A DNA stretch of 64,000 nucleotides from Pseudomonas azadiae (GCF_019145355.1 NZ_JAHSTY010000002.1:1054001-1118000); one strand, 5' to 3'. Positions 27,206 through 37,147 are shown, counted from the stretch's first letter. Made by a program: numbers and translations. Notes: generated from the letters alone by a model not told the origin.

Positions 27206-29827
27206 TCACTCTTCGAATGAGCTCTCAGACCCGGCGGATTCATCATTTCGCCTAAACACTGTAACGTTTCGTATTATCGGTGTGCCGTTAACCGTTCCGA
27301 CCTCCACGTCTTCATCATCGACCTCGTAATTTTCGCTCCAGGCTTCGCTGATCACTATCCTGATCAGCTGTGCAAGGTTTGATCTTTGCCAAGAAAAATC
27401 TGGAGCCAAGGCTCTTGGCCATTGTGTCTGACCTACGGTTAACACTGAGCCGCTGTGTTTCGGAATAACCCAAATGTTGCTAACTGGCTCGAAGGAGCTT
27501 TTGAAATCTCGAGGATGGACATCGTCGGTGTCCTCCTCATAGGAGAATTCCCCGTCGAATGTGATCACCACCTCCGACGTGTCTTGGAATCGTTCACGTA
27601 TCTCTCTGACGCTTAACCAGTCACTCGGGCCCTGGCATGCTATCGGCAGTTCACCAATGTCTCCTCCACACTCAAGTACAACTTCTGCACATCGGGCTTT
27701 GTGAAGCTCATCAGATCTAGCCGCCGCAATAATCTTCGCCTGCTCTGTTGCCCATGCCGCGAGCTGTTCTTTAGACAGAGTTGGCAAGGCGGAATCGCGA
27801 GACGCAGTTAAGGTTTCGCCTACCAACAAACCTTGAATGTTAGACATCCGAGACGCCCTAAGTCCTCCGATCGTGACCCATCCTCCATCAGCGCCGAAGA
27901 AACTACTTGGTTGGATAAATGCGCGACCTAGCGGTTTTCCAGTCTCATCAAGGATAGGTCGTATCGCGGAAATGCTCGTCCCATGCCTGTGTCTGTTTGA
28001 CATTCCAAAGGGGTTAAGTCGGCTAAGCAAATCTGCATCAGGTAGGTCAAGCCAATCGCCGGAACTTACCGCTGGAAAACTTTCACCGCCTTCTTCAACC
28101 TCAATCGAAACGTCTAGGTTTGGCGCTATCGATGCAATGAGCTGTTTTAGAGTGAGAATGTTTTCGCCAGATTTACTGTTGAAAAGTATTCCCCCTTTAG
28201 TCCGTGGATCGGCCTTCAGCAAAATCTCAATCCTCGTCCCCCCGTCGACTGGTGATTGACCCCGTATCGCTTGGGCGAGAATGGGGCGCGATACAGTGCC
28301 ATCTCTAAACTCTAATACGCGAGCGGCGGCTTCGCCTAAGTCAAAGCGGCGAGAAATCACCTTTACTAAGGAACCAATCATAAATACCGAGAAAAAGCCG
28401 ATTCCATATCGTCCTATCGCGTTCATACCCTTTGCGATGAGACCAGGAAACTCCTGAGCTGCGAGTGATGACCGCCAAAATGATGTGCCGAAATCAATCA
28501 ACGGGCCGGTCAAAACGAGCTCTGACATCCCAATACCATTGTCTTCGACGGTCAACCAGTGGCCATCCGTTTTTTCTATGAGGGACACCACTATGTTGCC
28601 CCAGGTATCGCGTCGTCCGGCTTGATAACGTCTACGTGCTTGGATGGCGTCGGTACTATTTTGGATGAGCTCCCTGATGACTACAGTCGGGTCGTCACCA
28701 TAAAGCTTGGCGCCCCCCAGTGTTTCAACAACTTTCGGGATGTCTGAAACTTTTAACTGCGTATCAACCGGACGCCATCCTCGGGTATGAATAGTACGCG
28801 CTAACGATTCGGGGCTGCCGGCGCCCTTGACTCGCCGGGCTCGAAAGAACAATCCCTTTGCTCTGTTTTGCATCAACAAGTCTACATCCTGCAACTCGCG
28901 ATTCACCGCCGAGATCGTGTCATATGCGAGCCACCAGGCGTCCGCGTCGTCGATATCGAAAGGTGCGCCAGCGGTGAAGACCACGGCTTCATGCTCGATA
29001 TGGGGCGCAGCTAGCCGCTCTTGGAATGACCAATGCAGGGCAGATATGCCTTTGGGGTGTGATATCGCTCGCAGAAACCTCGGAGCTCTGCGCTGATCCA
29101 AATGGAGTGCGTCGGCAATACGGAGTAAACAAGCGAGTTTCACGCGGTCAATCTTACTCTTCGTCTTGCCTGCAAGAGCACCAAGATCCTCCGAAAGTTC
29201 CTGCTCCACTCGTGCTACCGACCACCAGTGGCTGTGCGCGATGAGTCCGATTGTCTCGCCATAAAAAAAGCGTACATCTGCATCGTCAATCAGGTAAAGC
29301 GTATCTCCGTTAACGGACGGCCAGCCTTGAGTTGCTAGCTTCTCAGCTTGTTGGGCATGCAACTGGCGTAAGACTTCAGGTACAGCACGGTTGACGATGA
29401 TTGGTGAAGGGTTATTGACCGATTCGGGATCATGGTCATCTCCCCCAAGCAAAGCCGTCACGGTATCTTTCCATGCCACGGTCTCCCTCAAATCCTCAAG
29501 GCCGTTCGGATAAGCGGCAAGACTCATAGCCGAATCGTGCAGAAGGACACTCGCCCCGAAAACGAATGCTTCGGCAGGAGAAATTGTCAAGGCGCCTTCT
29601 GAAACGAGCGATGCTGTCTCCCACAAGGCGTCTAGGTGACTCAAGTCGTGGACTGTCATGCCTGGCATAGCTGCTACGATCTGAGCGACCAGTTGGCCCG
29701 CTTTTTCACGCATGGCTAGGTATCGTTCTCGGAAAAACTCCTGCTCAGCGGTCGTAATGTCTATTTGTGGATTGACGAAAGCGTGGCGCCACAACCAGGT
29801 CAAACGGAAATCAGAGACAGCAGACAT
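27206..29827 (-). CDS. HD domain - HSP90-like (GHKL) ATPase (873 aa)
   Basis: N-terminal HD metal-dependent phosphohydrolase-like domain: TVHDLSHLD (58-66), LLHDSA (95-100), IAHSHWW (196-202) and LLRIADALHLD (234-244) supply the His/Asp ligands. From about 350 an HSP90/GHKL ATPase: VVIRELIQNSTDAIQ (382-396, Glu386/Asn390), VEDNGIGMS (427-435) and GRYGIGFFSVFMIG (about 468-481). The tail is acidic. ATG 29827 has GGAAGGA upstream. Proteins joining HD-type effectors to HSP90 ATPases are predicted conflict-system components. Its co-directional neighbour is the dual-nuclease protein. Not a chaperone of the HtpG type. Confidence 0.75.
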   Translation of the reverse strand: MSAVSDFRLTWLWRHAFVNPQIDITTAEQEFFRERYLAMREKAGQLVAQIVAAMPGMTVHDLSHLDALWETASLVSEGALTISPAEAFVFGASVLLHDSAMSLAAYPNGLEDLRETVAWKDTVTALLGGDDHDPESVNNPSPIIVNRAVPEVLRQLHAQQAEKLATQGWPSVNGDTLYLIDDADVRFFYGETIGLIAHSHWWSVARVEQELSEDLGALAGKTKSKIDRVKLACLLRIADALHLDQRRAPRFLRAISHPKGISALHWSFQERLAAPHIEHEAVVFTAGAPFDIDDADAWWLAYDTISAVNRELQDVDLLMQNRAKGLFFRARRVKGAGSPESLARTIHTRGWRPVDTQLKVSDIPKVVETLGGAKLYGDDPTVVIRELIQNSTDAIQARRRYQAGRRDTWGNIVVSLIEKTDGHWLTVEDNGIGMSELVLTGPLIDFGTSFWRSSLAAQEFPGLIAKGMNAIGRYGIGFFSVFMIGSLVKVISRRFDLGEAAARVLEFRDGTVSRPILAQAIRGQSPVDGGTRIEILLKADPRTKGGILFNSKSGENILTLKQLIASIAPNLDVSIEVEEGGESFPAVSSGDWLDLPDADLLSRLNPFGMSNRHRHGTSISAIRPILDETGKPLGRAFIQPSSFFGADGGWVTIGGLRASRMSNIQGLLVGETLTASRDSALPTLSKEQLAAWATEQAKIIAAARSDELHKARCAEVVLECGGDIGELPIACQGPSDWLSVREIRERFQDTSEVVITFDGEFSYEEDTDDVHPRDFKSSFEPVSNIWVIPKHSGSVLTVGQTQWPRALAPDFSWQRSNLAQLIRIVISEAWSENYEVDDEDVEVGTVNGTPIIRNVTVFRRNDESAGSESSFEE

Positions 29828-30148
29828 AGTGATCCTTCCCCTAAGTGCTTCCTTGGTGAGCGTAGACCTAACTCTGCATCGATCAGTTGGCTACCCCGTA
29901 TTGGTTAGGTTCGCGAACATCTAGCATGGTCTCACAGGCAGGTGGCCATCATAGCACCTTGACATTGAGTGCAATGCGGAGGACGCCAGTGAGTTCTTCT
30001 GTAGTCTGCTCTTTTACCTAGCCGGAACTAAGACTCATGGACGTCTATGGCCAGCGATCACACTGATTAACAACAGAATTTTCTCGCGAGCTAAAGTTTT
30101 GCCGTCGCGAAAACCGTTAGGTATATAAAACCATGCGGAGTGCCGGCA
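29828..30148. other. Divergent intergenic region
   Basis: This 321-base gap separates the HD-HSP90 gene (minus) from the 30149 gene (plus) and must hold both promoters. It is AT-rich near 30060-30125. I see no repeat or clear operator. Confidence 0.4.
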
Positions 30149-30829
30149 ATGAGCGTAGTACCGATCAAAAACTCTCGGCCATTTTATGTGCCGCAAAGTG
30201 TCGAATTTACCCACCGGGCAGTCAGTCATGTATCTGCCACAACGGAAGACGGTCGCACTGTCGATATGTCGCTCGGATACTCGCGATATCAATTGAGTGC
30301 TCGGCAGGCCGACGCTATTGCCCAGGGGCTATTGATGTCTGTCATGCGCACAGGCTTGGACATTGCGAGCATGCCTTGGGACGGCGGACGTCTCGTGAAA
30401 ATATCTCCGCTCTCTGGAGATCTAGGGGCTCCCAAATTTTCGGACGATACGATCCATGGTAAAGGCGCGTCGTTCCGATTTTTCGGCGTTTGTTGGACAT
30501 ATGAAGGTGTAGGTGCAGACCCAAACTATCCGGCAAATGCGCTCTGCATCCGGACTATGCATGACGGTGGGATCCTGTTCGGTAAGGGCAATGTCGATTA
30601 TCTGCTGACTGGTGAGCAGGCGTACCAGCTGTTTCAAAGCCTCGCTAGCTGCGCGTATTCACTTGAAACCAGATCTTGGATGGTCTGGGACAAGATTATC
30701 GAATGGCGAACCGGCTCGGACTCAGATTTGAAGGATCAAACACTCGAGGAAGAGATGCTCCTCAAACATCTCAAGCTTTGCGAGCTTAGCTCGAGGCGAA
30801 AACGTGAGGCTAAAAATATCGGCGATTAG
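30149..30829 (+). CDS. Hypothetical protein (226 aa)
   Basis: ATG 30149 (MSVVPIKNSRPFYVPQSVEF) follows GGAG. The middle has a strand-rich segment (LCIRTMHDGGILFGKGNVDYLL) and the C-terminal 50 residues are helical and basic-acidic mixed (EEEMLLKHLKLCELSSRRKR). No domain recognised. It precedes the TrlF-like gene by 143 bases on the same strand, so it may be its partner, but no overlap or shared ribosome signals link them. Confidence 0.5.
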   Translation: MSVVPIKNSRPFYVPQSVEFTHRAVSHVSATTEDGRTVDMSLGYSRYQLSARQADAIAQGLLMSVMRTGLDIASMPWDGGRLVKISPLSGDLGAPKFSDDTIHGKGASFRFFGVCWTYEGVGADPNYPANALCIRTMHDGGILFGKGNVDYLLTGEQAYQLFQSLASCAYSLETRSWMVWDKIIEWRTGSDSDLKDQTLEEEMLLKHLKLCELSSRRKREAKNIGD

Positions 30830-30972
30830 TGAAGGGGGATCCGGCGATGCCCATTTTCCGTATTCATTTGTCCAGATTTACTCATATTCCGGCAAAAGTT
30901 GTGTCAATGAGCTTTCATCAATGGCGGGTGGAGCTTCATTTGAGGTTCTGATCGGATATCGGGGAATGTGCA

Positions 30973-33900
30973 ATGCCAGTTATTTTGCAGGGCTCAACAT
31001 GGAAAAAATGGGATCTCCACGTCCACACCCCAGAGTCGTTGGTTCACCACTACCCCGGTGAAAAGGAAGCGGCGTGGGAGGCTTTTCTATCCGATCTAGA
31101 GGCATTGCCACCTGAGTTTAAAGTTTTAGGCATCAATGACTATCTGTTTGTAGATGGCTATGCCCGCGTTTTGCAGGAGCTGCAGAGGGGCCGTCTTGCG
31201 AATATTGAGCTTGTCCTTCCCGTTGTGGAGCTTCGACTAGATAAATTTGGTGGCATTCTTGAGCAAGGCGACGAGGGATACAGGCCTTCGAGTTGGAGTC
31301 GTATTAACCTCCATGTTGTTTTCGATCAGATCGACCCGCAGCTTATTCGCGAGCAATTTATGCCTGCCATCTCTCATGGGTACTCCCTGGTACCTGGATC
31401 CCCTGGCGAGCGATGGGCTGGTGTCATTACAAAGGCCAATCTGATTGAGCTTGGGGAGCGTGTCGTTGCCTCAATGCCAGAAGCTATGAGGGGGAGAGCT
31501 CCCTCACCTCTAAAGGTCGGTTTTAATAATCTCAACGTTAGCTTTGATGCAGTTCGCGCTGCTCTCAATACGCAGCATTTTCATGGTAAGCACATCATTG
31601 CGGTGGGCAAGAGTGAGTGGGACAGTCTGCGCTGGAATGATCATACGATCGCGGACAAGAAAACGATCATCAACGAAGCAGATCTAGTTTTCACTGCTGC
31701 AGCCAATCCCGAGGCTTACGTGAGGGCTCGTGATGGGTTAAAGGCTGCTCAGGTCAACGCGCGCCTCCTTGACTGCTCAGATGCGCACTCGCTTAGCACA
31801 TCGGGTGACAAAGACCGTGTTGGAAACTGTTTCACTTGGATCAAGGCTGACTCCACATTCCAGGGGCTCGTTCAAGCGATCCATGAGTTCGATGATCGCG
31901 TGTACGTCGGTGATGCCCCGCCTAAGCGAATGAAGGTTGAACAGAATAGAACCAAATTCATAAGCTCAATAAAAGTGGGAAAGGTCACAGACTCGGGCCT
32001 TGCCGAACCATGGTTCGACTTGGACATCCCGCTCAACCCTGATTTGGTGGCAATCATCGGTAACAAGGGCAGTGGTAAAAGCGCTCTATCCGATGTCATC
32101 GCGTTGGTTGGCAACACAAAGCACTACGCGAAGTTTTCATTTCTAAAAAACACCCGGTTCCGTAGCCCAAAACGCAGATTTGCGGAACATTTCTTGGGAT
32201 CCTTGACTTGGCTAGATGGCTCCGTAATGGAGAAAATCTTGCAGGAGGATCCTGAGCCAAGCAGCGTCGAGCGGGTTAAGTATCTTCCGCAAAGCTACTT
32301 GGAAGACTTGTGCAATGAATTGGGTGAGGGTGGATCTACAACGTTTGATGCAGAGCTGCGAAAAATCATTTACTCCCACGTTCCCGAGGAGGAGCGGCTC
32401 GGCAAAGCGTCCATGGATGAGCTCTTAGATTTCAAGGTTGCAGAAATTGAGCAGGCTCGTAAAGGCGTTAAAGAAAGCATCAGTAAGATCAACGCGGAAA
32501 TCATTGAGGCAGAACGCAGATCGACAAATGATTTCTTGAGGTCGCTACATGAGTTAGTGGTGTCCAAGCAGGGAGAAATCGCTGCGTTGGAGGAGGCCAA
32601 GCCCCAGCCGGTGCTCGACCCGAGTGCTTCACCTGAGGCTCTGGCTGAGTCGAAGCAAGCCGCTCAGCAAGTTGAGGTTCTCGAAGATGAGGTTCGAAAG
32701 ATTGAGGCTGAGGAGGCGGCGCTCAAGAACACGAGAGCTACGGCACTTAAAAGAGAAGCGATCGCCAAGAGAGTCTCCACCGCCCTTACTAATTACCGTA
32801 AGCAGCATGCGACCTTCGTTGCTGAACTGAAAGACCTACTCGCTGATCTTGATGCAGAGTTGCCAATTGATTCCTTGTTGCAGTTAAAGGTCGATTCAGG
32901 GCCGATTGAAGCCATCGCTGTAGCGGCACAAACGCAGGTCGCTGCGATCGATGCCGATTTGAAAAATGAAGATCAAGGTAGTATTTCGCAGCGAAGATCT
33001 CTTACGACGGCCCAGTTGGTTGAGGCCAAAGGCATGCTTGGAGAGGCGCAGCGACTTTATGTTCTCTACAAAGAAAATCTAGCGAACTGGGAGCGCGCTA
33101 AGGCAGAGCTGATTGGGTCACCTGATAAGCCAGGCAGCCTTTTGCAATTGCAAGCCGAAATAGCGTCTCTGGCGCTTTTGCCGGAGCAGCGAGCGAGGCT
33201 CCGTGCCGAACGCTCAGAGAAGACTCGGGAGATGCATGGTTTGATTCAGGCCATGGTTGATGAGTACGGTAGGCTCTATCTTCCTGTGCAGCGCTTCGTT
33301 AATTCGGATGAGCAGAGAGAGCTCAATTTACCTCTGGATTTTCAAGTTCGGATAGAAGAAAAAGGCTTTTCCGAGCAGCTATTGAGGCGCATTAACCAAC
33401 GGGTCAGAGGTTCTTTTATGGGCGTCGACGAGAGCTCCCAGAGGTTGCGTAATCTGCTGCTTGCTTCCAATTTCGAGACCCCAGACGAGGCGGTGGCCTT
33501 CGCAGATATGATTGATGATCTGCTTCATTTCGATCGTCGAGAAGGAATGCCTGAGAGGGCGATTCTCCTGACCGACCAACTCGCACGAACCGTCACTGCG
33601 CAGGATCTTCTAGATTATCTGTACTGCTTAGACTACTTGGCTCCTCGATATTCTTTGACCTACGAAGGGCAGGAAATAGGCCAGCTATCACCTGGCGAAC
33701 GTGGACTGCTGCTTTTGGTTTTTTACCTTTTGGTCGATGAGGATGACATACCGATTGTCATCGACCAGCCCGAAGAGAACCTGGATAACCAGACCATTTT
33801 TCGCGTTCTGGTTAAGTGCATCAAGCGAGCGAAAGAACGCCGGCAAGTAATTATGGTGACGCACAACCCGAACCTCGCAGTGGTTTGTGATGCTGAACAG

Positions 33901-34053
33901 ATCATTTATGCGGCATGTGATAAGGCTGCGAGCCGATTCGATTATGAAGCCGGTGCGATTGAGCATCCTGACATCAAAGCCCGAGTGGTCGAAATTCTTG
34001 AAGGTACGGAACCGGCTTTCAAGAACCGGCAGGGTAAGTATCGATTGCAATAG
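30973..34053 (+). CDS. TrlF-type PHP domain - SMC-like ATPase (1026 aa)
   Basis: Residues 10-310 form a PHP phosphoesterase/nuclease-like domain: WDLHVHTPES (13-22, His16/His18) and LLDCSDAHSL (265-274). Residues 345 onward form an SMC/RecN-like ATPase: Walker A GNKGSGKS (363-370), a long coiled coil (about 480-780), signature LSPGERG (905-911), Walker B IPIVIDQPEENLD (926-938) and H-loop VTHNPN (962-967). This is the layout of TrlF-family AAA-like ATPases found on mobile elements and implied in defence. ATG 30973 has GGGGA upstream. A nuclease activity gated by DNA-end or structure sensing is likely but inferred. Confidence 0.8.
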   Translation: MPVILQGSTWKKWDLHVHTPESLVHHYPGEKEAAWEAFLSDLEALPPEFKVLGINDYLFVDGYARVLQELQRGRLANIELVLPVVELRLDKFGGILEQGDEGYRPSSWSRINLHVVFDQIDPQLIREQFMPAISHGYSLVPGSPGERWAGVITKANLIELGERVVASMPEAMRGRAPSPLKVGFNNLNVSFDAVRAALNTQHFHGKHIIAVGKSEWDSLRWNDHTIADKKTIINEADLVFTAAANPEAYVRARDGLKAAQVNARLLDCSDAHSLSTSGDKDRVGNCFTWIKADSTFQGLVQAIHEFDDRVYVGDAPPKRMKVEQNRTKFISSIKVGKVTDSGLAEPWFDLDIPLNPDLVAIIGNKGSGKSALSDVIALVGNTKHYAKFSFLKNTRFRSPKRRFAEHFLGSLTWLDGSVMEKILQEDPEPSSVERVKYLPQSYLEDLCNELGEGGSTTFDAELRKIIYSHVPEEERLGKASMDELLDFKVAEIEQARKGVKESISKINAEIIEAERRSTNDFLRSLHELVVSKQGEIAALEEAKPQPVLDPSASPEALAESKQAAQQVEVLEDEVRKIEAEEAALKNTRATALKREAIAKRVSTALTNYRKQHATFVAELKDLLADLDAELPIDSLLQLKVDSGPIEAIAVAAQTQVAAIDADLKNEDQGSISQRRSLTTAQLVEAKGMLGEAQRLYVLYKENLANWERAKAELIGSPDKPGSLLQLQAEIASLALLPEQRARLRAERSEKTREMHGLIQAMVDEYGRLYLPVQRFVNSDEQRELNLPLDFQVRIEEKGFSEQLLRRINQRVRGSFMGVDESSQRLRNLLLASNFETPDEAVAFADMIDDLLHFDRREGMPERAILLTDQLARTVTAQDLLDYLYCLDYLAPRYSLTYEGQEIGQLSPGERGLLLLVFYLLVDEDDIPIVIDQPEENLDNQTIFRVLVKCIKRAKERRQVIMVTHNPNLAVVCDAEQIIYAACDKAASRFDYEAGAIEHPDIKARVVEILEGTEPAFKNRQGKYRLQ

Positions 34054-34100
34054 ACCAATGGCTTTGCGGAGCATCGTAACGGATGTGCTTAGGGTAATGG

Positions 34101-34117
34101 CCCGCCTTTGCGGGCTT
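34101..34117 (+). terminator. Possible terminator hairpin after the TrlF-type gene
   Basis: GCCCGC-CTTT-GCGGGC stem 48 bases after the stop, followed only by TTAG rather than a T run. Weak candidate. Confidence 0.35.
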
Positions 34118-34225
34118 AGCCATGGGTATGCTGATGGTATGAGTAGGTATGTTAGGAGCCAAACCGGGCACTCATTACCTGCGACGGCCTATACGAGCTG
34201 GTTTTTTTCACTAATGGATTAGCTG

Positions 34226-35596
34226 TTGAAAGCACTTCCTATTTCGATGTTTGAACTACTCGCCCTGGCGCTGCCTTGGGGGCTTAGCTTCGTCGACCAC
34301 TATCCCTATGAAGGCTGCGCCGAGGAGGAAGGATGGATTTCCGACGATGGCGCCACCTGGGGGGTGGTCTGCTATAGCCCAGAAGCAAACACTTATTCTA
34401 GCTTGGTGGTCAGGCGCAGAATCGATCTCGTTTGGACGGTCATATATGGCGTAGGTGGCTTCGCACTATTCGAGGAAGCTAAAGCTCAAATTACGAGTCG
34501 ATTGGAAGAGGGAAGGGCTCTTGAACCGTTGCCTCCAAGCACGCCTAGGCGACAACATCTTTTCGCAGGTGCTTCAGAAGATGCTGGCTCACTCTTCAGG
34601 TTGCTAAGACGAAAATCAAAAGCTCAGACAGCTTGGGTGTTAGGCCATCTCTACCTTTCGATGCCTAAGCCCGATCAGAACTTCGTAACCGATTTTCGCT
34701 CGAGCAATTCCCACACGAGACTATGGGAGCTTTTACTTCTGGCTTCCTTTCGTGAGCAGGGATGTTTTGTTAGTCAGGATCATCCCTCGCCGGATTTTCA
34801 TATACGGCGCCGAAGCGGTGATGGAGCCTGGATCGAAGCTGTTACCGCCAACCCACCGGATGCGGATAGGTATGATCATGTTGATAGCCCGCTGGCACCT
34901 ATTCCAAACGATCCTAGAGATCGGTGCATGGGAGGGGCGGCAGTCCGCTTCCATAAAACATTAAGAAGCAAGATCGATCGGCGATATGACCAGTATTCGC
35001 ATGTTCAAGGTCAGCCTTTTGCGATAGCCCTTGCGGACTTCCATGCGCCGGGATCGATGATGTGGAGTCGAGAAGCGCTGATCACCTATCTGTACGGCGA
35101 ATACGCAGAGGTACAAAATCTGGATGGTGTGCAAGCCGCAGTAAGCGTTGCCGTACAGGCGCTTTTGGATAATGAAGGCACCCCTGCGGGCCTATTTCGT
35201 TCCGGGGAAAATGACGGCCTCTCCGCAATTGTCTTTAGCAACGGATGTACCATCGCCAAGTTCGGGCGAGTTATGCAGACTATGAGTGGCATCGACTACG
35301 GTTTCACGCGCACCCGCGTCGGCATGATTTTCGATCGGACACCTGGCGTGTTAGAGGGCATTCCATTCTGTCTTGACGTCAGCAGTCGAGAGTACCAGGG
35401 GCTTTGGCCCCAACGTTACGAGCCTTGGTCAGCTGAGCTCGAAGTCTTTCACAATCCCTTCGCTACGTACCCTTTCCCTAAAAACGTTTTACCGGAAGCG
35501 CAGCATTGGTTTCGAAGGGACGGATCAATTGTCTGTGAAGCTTTTTACGAGACGTCTGTTCTTTGGTCGGAAACTCATGTAACGAACAAAAACTAA
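34226..35596 (+). CDS. Hypothetical protein with PD-(D/E)XK-like centre (456 aa)
   Basis: From TTG 34226 (ATG 34247 is an equally good start). Residues 160-210 carry a nuclease-like pattern: RLWELLLLASFREQG (Glu168), PSPDFHI (Asp190) and GAWIEAVTANP (Glu204). The last element lacks the usual Lys two residues after Glu, so the fold may be inactive or a variant. The remaining C-terminal 250 residues are unassigned. Placed between the TrlF-type gene and other accessory genes on the same strand, 172 bases after TrlF. Nuclease assignment is inference. Confidence 0.55.
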   Translation: MKALPISMFELLALALPWGLSFVDHYPYEGCAEEEGWISDDGATWGVVCYSPEANTYSSLVVRRRIDLVWTVIYGVGGFALFEEAKAQITSRLEEGRALEPLPPSTPRRQHLFAGASEDAGSLFRLLRRKSKAQTAWVLGHLYLSMPKPDQNFVTDFRSSNSHTRLWELLLLASFREQGCFVSQDHPSPDFHIRRRSGDGAWIEAVTANPPDADRYDHVDSPLAPIPNDPRDRCMGGAAVRFHKTLRSKIDRRYDQYSHVQGQPFAIALADFHAPGSMMWSREALITYLYGEYAEVQNLDGVQAAVSVAVQALLDNEGTPAGLFRSGENDGLSAIVFSNGCTIAKFGRVMQTMSGIDYGFTRTRVGMIFDRTPGVLEGIPFCLDVSSREYQGLWPQRYEPWSAELEVFHNPFATYPFPKNVLPEAQHWFRRDGSIVCEAFYETSVLWSETHVTNKN

Positions 35597-35662
35597 GCTG
35601 GCGGGCCAACAAAACGAGCTTGGGTTACCGCCAGATTTTATCGATCAAATGTCGGTAAGCTT

Positions 35663-36115
35663 TCAAAACAGACGGAATGGATTGGTGTACTTACTGGCTT
35701 TTCGCAGATACCTGGAGGCTAAACGCATCCCCGCACCTACAAATTTCACTTTTTGCAGCGTCCCCTGCCGATCGTGGAGAAAGTGGAACTGGGCATCCAG
35801 CTTTGAAAGTTCGACCAGAAGCAGCTGGCGGCCTTTTTCATCCAAGTGGGGGTTACAAAGCTCATCGTCGATTGCTTTTCGGTAACCACGGTACTCTCTC
35901 TTCATCGCCTCAGTTCTCCAAGCTGACGTCACCGGCATGACAAGGCAGAGTAAAGCAGTCCCGTCGAGGGCAGCGGCCACAGCTGTCGTGCTGAGCAAGC
36001 CATCGCGCCATAGACCTCCTATTATTAGAAAGGGGATGCTGACGACTACCGCCAGAAAAACTGGTTGGGTCGGGTAAGCCAGCAGTGGATGAGGGCGATA
36101 CCGTATTTTTCGCAT
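35663..36115 (-). CDS. Hypothetical membrane protein (150 aa)
   Basis: Two hydrophobic helices (about 17-35 and 42-62) followed by an 85-residue cytosolic helical part rich in Lys/Arg, ending NPFRLF. GGAAGC precedes ATG 36115. No family recognised. It faces the plus-strand genes on both sides and is probably monocistronic. Confidence 0.55.
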   Translation of the reverse strand: MRKIRYRPHPLLAYPTQPVFLAVVVSIPFLIIGGLWRDGLLSTTAVAAALDGTALLCLVMPVTSAWRTEAMKREYRGYRKAIDDELCNPHLDEKGRQLLLVELSKLDAQFHFLHDRQGTLQKVKFVGAGMRLASRYLRKASKYTNPFRLF

Positions 36116-36331
36116 AGAGCTTCCAAGGCTTTGATAGATGATGAGATATTGGCAGTTGTGACAATGCTTGTCTTGCTAAGTGGGTGCTCAAAAATTCAGA
36201 GTCAGGAGCGTAGGCATTGAGGGCATTTTTACTTTTTATGATCCTGCACTCCTGAAAACATCAGGGTTTACCCAGCTCGCTCACTCAGGTCGCGGCATAG
36301 GTAAACACCTTCAAACTTGCGAGGGGCGAAC

Positions 36332-37126
36332 ATGACGATTCCGACGCCATGGGGTGTAATTTTCAAAGCGGGAGCATGGTGCTGGCGTCGCATCACCATA
36401 GCGCTGCTTTATAAAACCTATTCCGAGGCCCATCAACGGTGGACGAAACGTAACAGTTTCGGCGCTCGGTGGGAAAAGCTTGGAAAACATGTCGAGTATT
36501 CTCTCTATCTAACAAAGCCGACCGACGCTGAACCTCGGGTTTCCAAAGTCGCTTTCCGTGCGGTCGATGCTACGGTAGTGAGATTCGATTGCGTATTTGA
36601 GGCTGAGGGCGCAGGACTTCGATATCAAGATGCGATAACCGTACATGAGCTAGATCGCTCGCCGGTCGTTTTCAACCTCACGCGCGTTCCTTCGCAAGAT
36701 TTCCTATCGCACCTCAAGGGTGATATCCGATTTTCCGTGGAGAGCTACCAATTCCGAAAATGCTCGGTAGCACTAGAAGGCAATCAGATACCCGAGTTCG
36801 ATTCGCTTACCTCGTATCTCAGTCATAACTGGTTGGTAAGTGACACTTGGAATCGCCGGTGGGGCACTTTCTGGAATTGCAATTCGATCACTTACGCGAA
36901 GCAAGAAATTGAGATTTATTGGAAATGGGGTTTTGGCACTCGGGGCGGATCTGTTTACACGCCGGGATACAGTAGAACAAATTCGAAGGCACCTTTTTGG
37001 TCTTTTGGACGCAGAACGGTGGTTTGGGTGATGTCCAGACCTTGGATCCTAACGATGCAATTCTGGATAGCCATCTGGTCGCGTCAGTTTGTGTTGGATG
37101 AGAATGACCGATTGCGGCGTCGATAG
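36332..37126 (+). CDS. Hypothetical protein (264 aa)
   Basis: ATG 36332 (MTIPTPWGVIFKAGAWCWRR) is preceded by GCGAGGGG, better than the in-frame start at 36317. The N-terminus has a short hydrophobic, Trp-rich segment, residues 60-150 look strand-rich, and the C-terminus has an unusual Trp/Arg-rich stretch ending in DENDRLRRR with a possible membrane-associated helix (WVMSRPWILTMQFWIAIW). No family recognised. Confidence 0.5.
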   Translation: MTIPTPWGVIFKAGAWCWRRITIALLYKTYSEAHQRWTKRNSFGARWEKLGKHVEYSLYLTKPTDAEPRVSKVAFRAVDATVVRFDCVFEAEGAGLRYQDAITVHELDRSPVVFNLTRVPSQDFLSHLKGDIRFSVESYQFRKCSVALEGNQIPEFDSLTSYLSHNWLVSDTWNRRWGTFWNCNSITYAKQEIEIYWKWGFGTRGGSVYTPGYSRTNSKAPFWSFGRRTVVWVMSRPWILTMQFWIAIWSRQFVLDENDRLRRR

Positions 37127-37147
37127 TTTTCTGCGTAGGGGTGGTCG

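Noticed and set aside
34054..34225. Possible tRNA-like fragment after the TrlF-type gene
   Set aside because: I looked for a tRNA or tRNA end because of the TrlF name, but found only a short hairpin with no T-loop or CCA.
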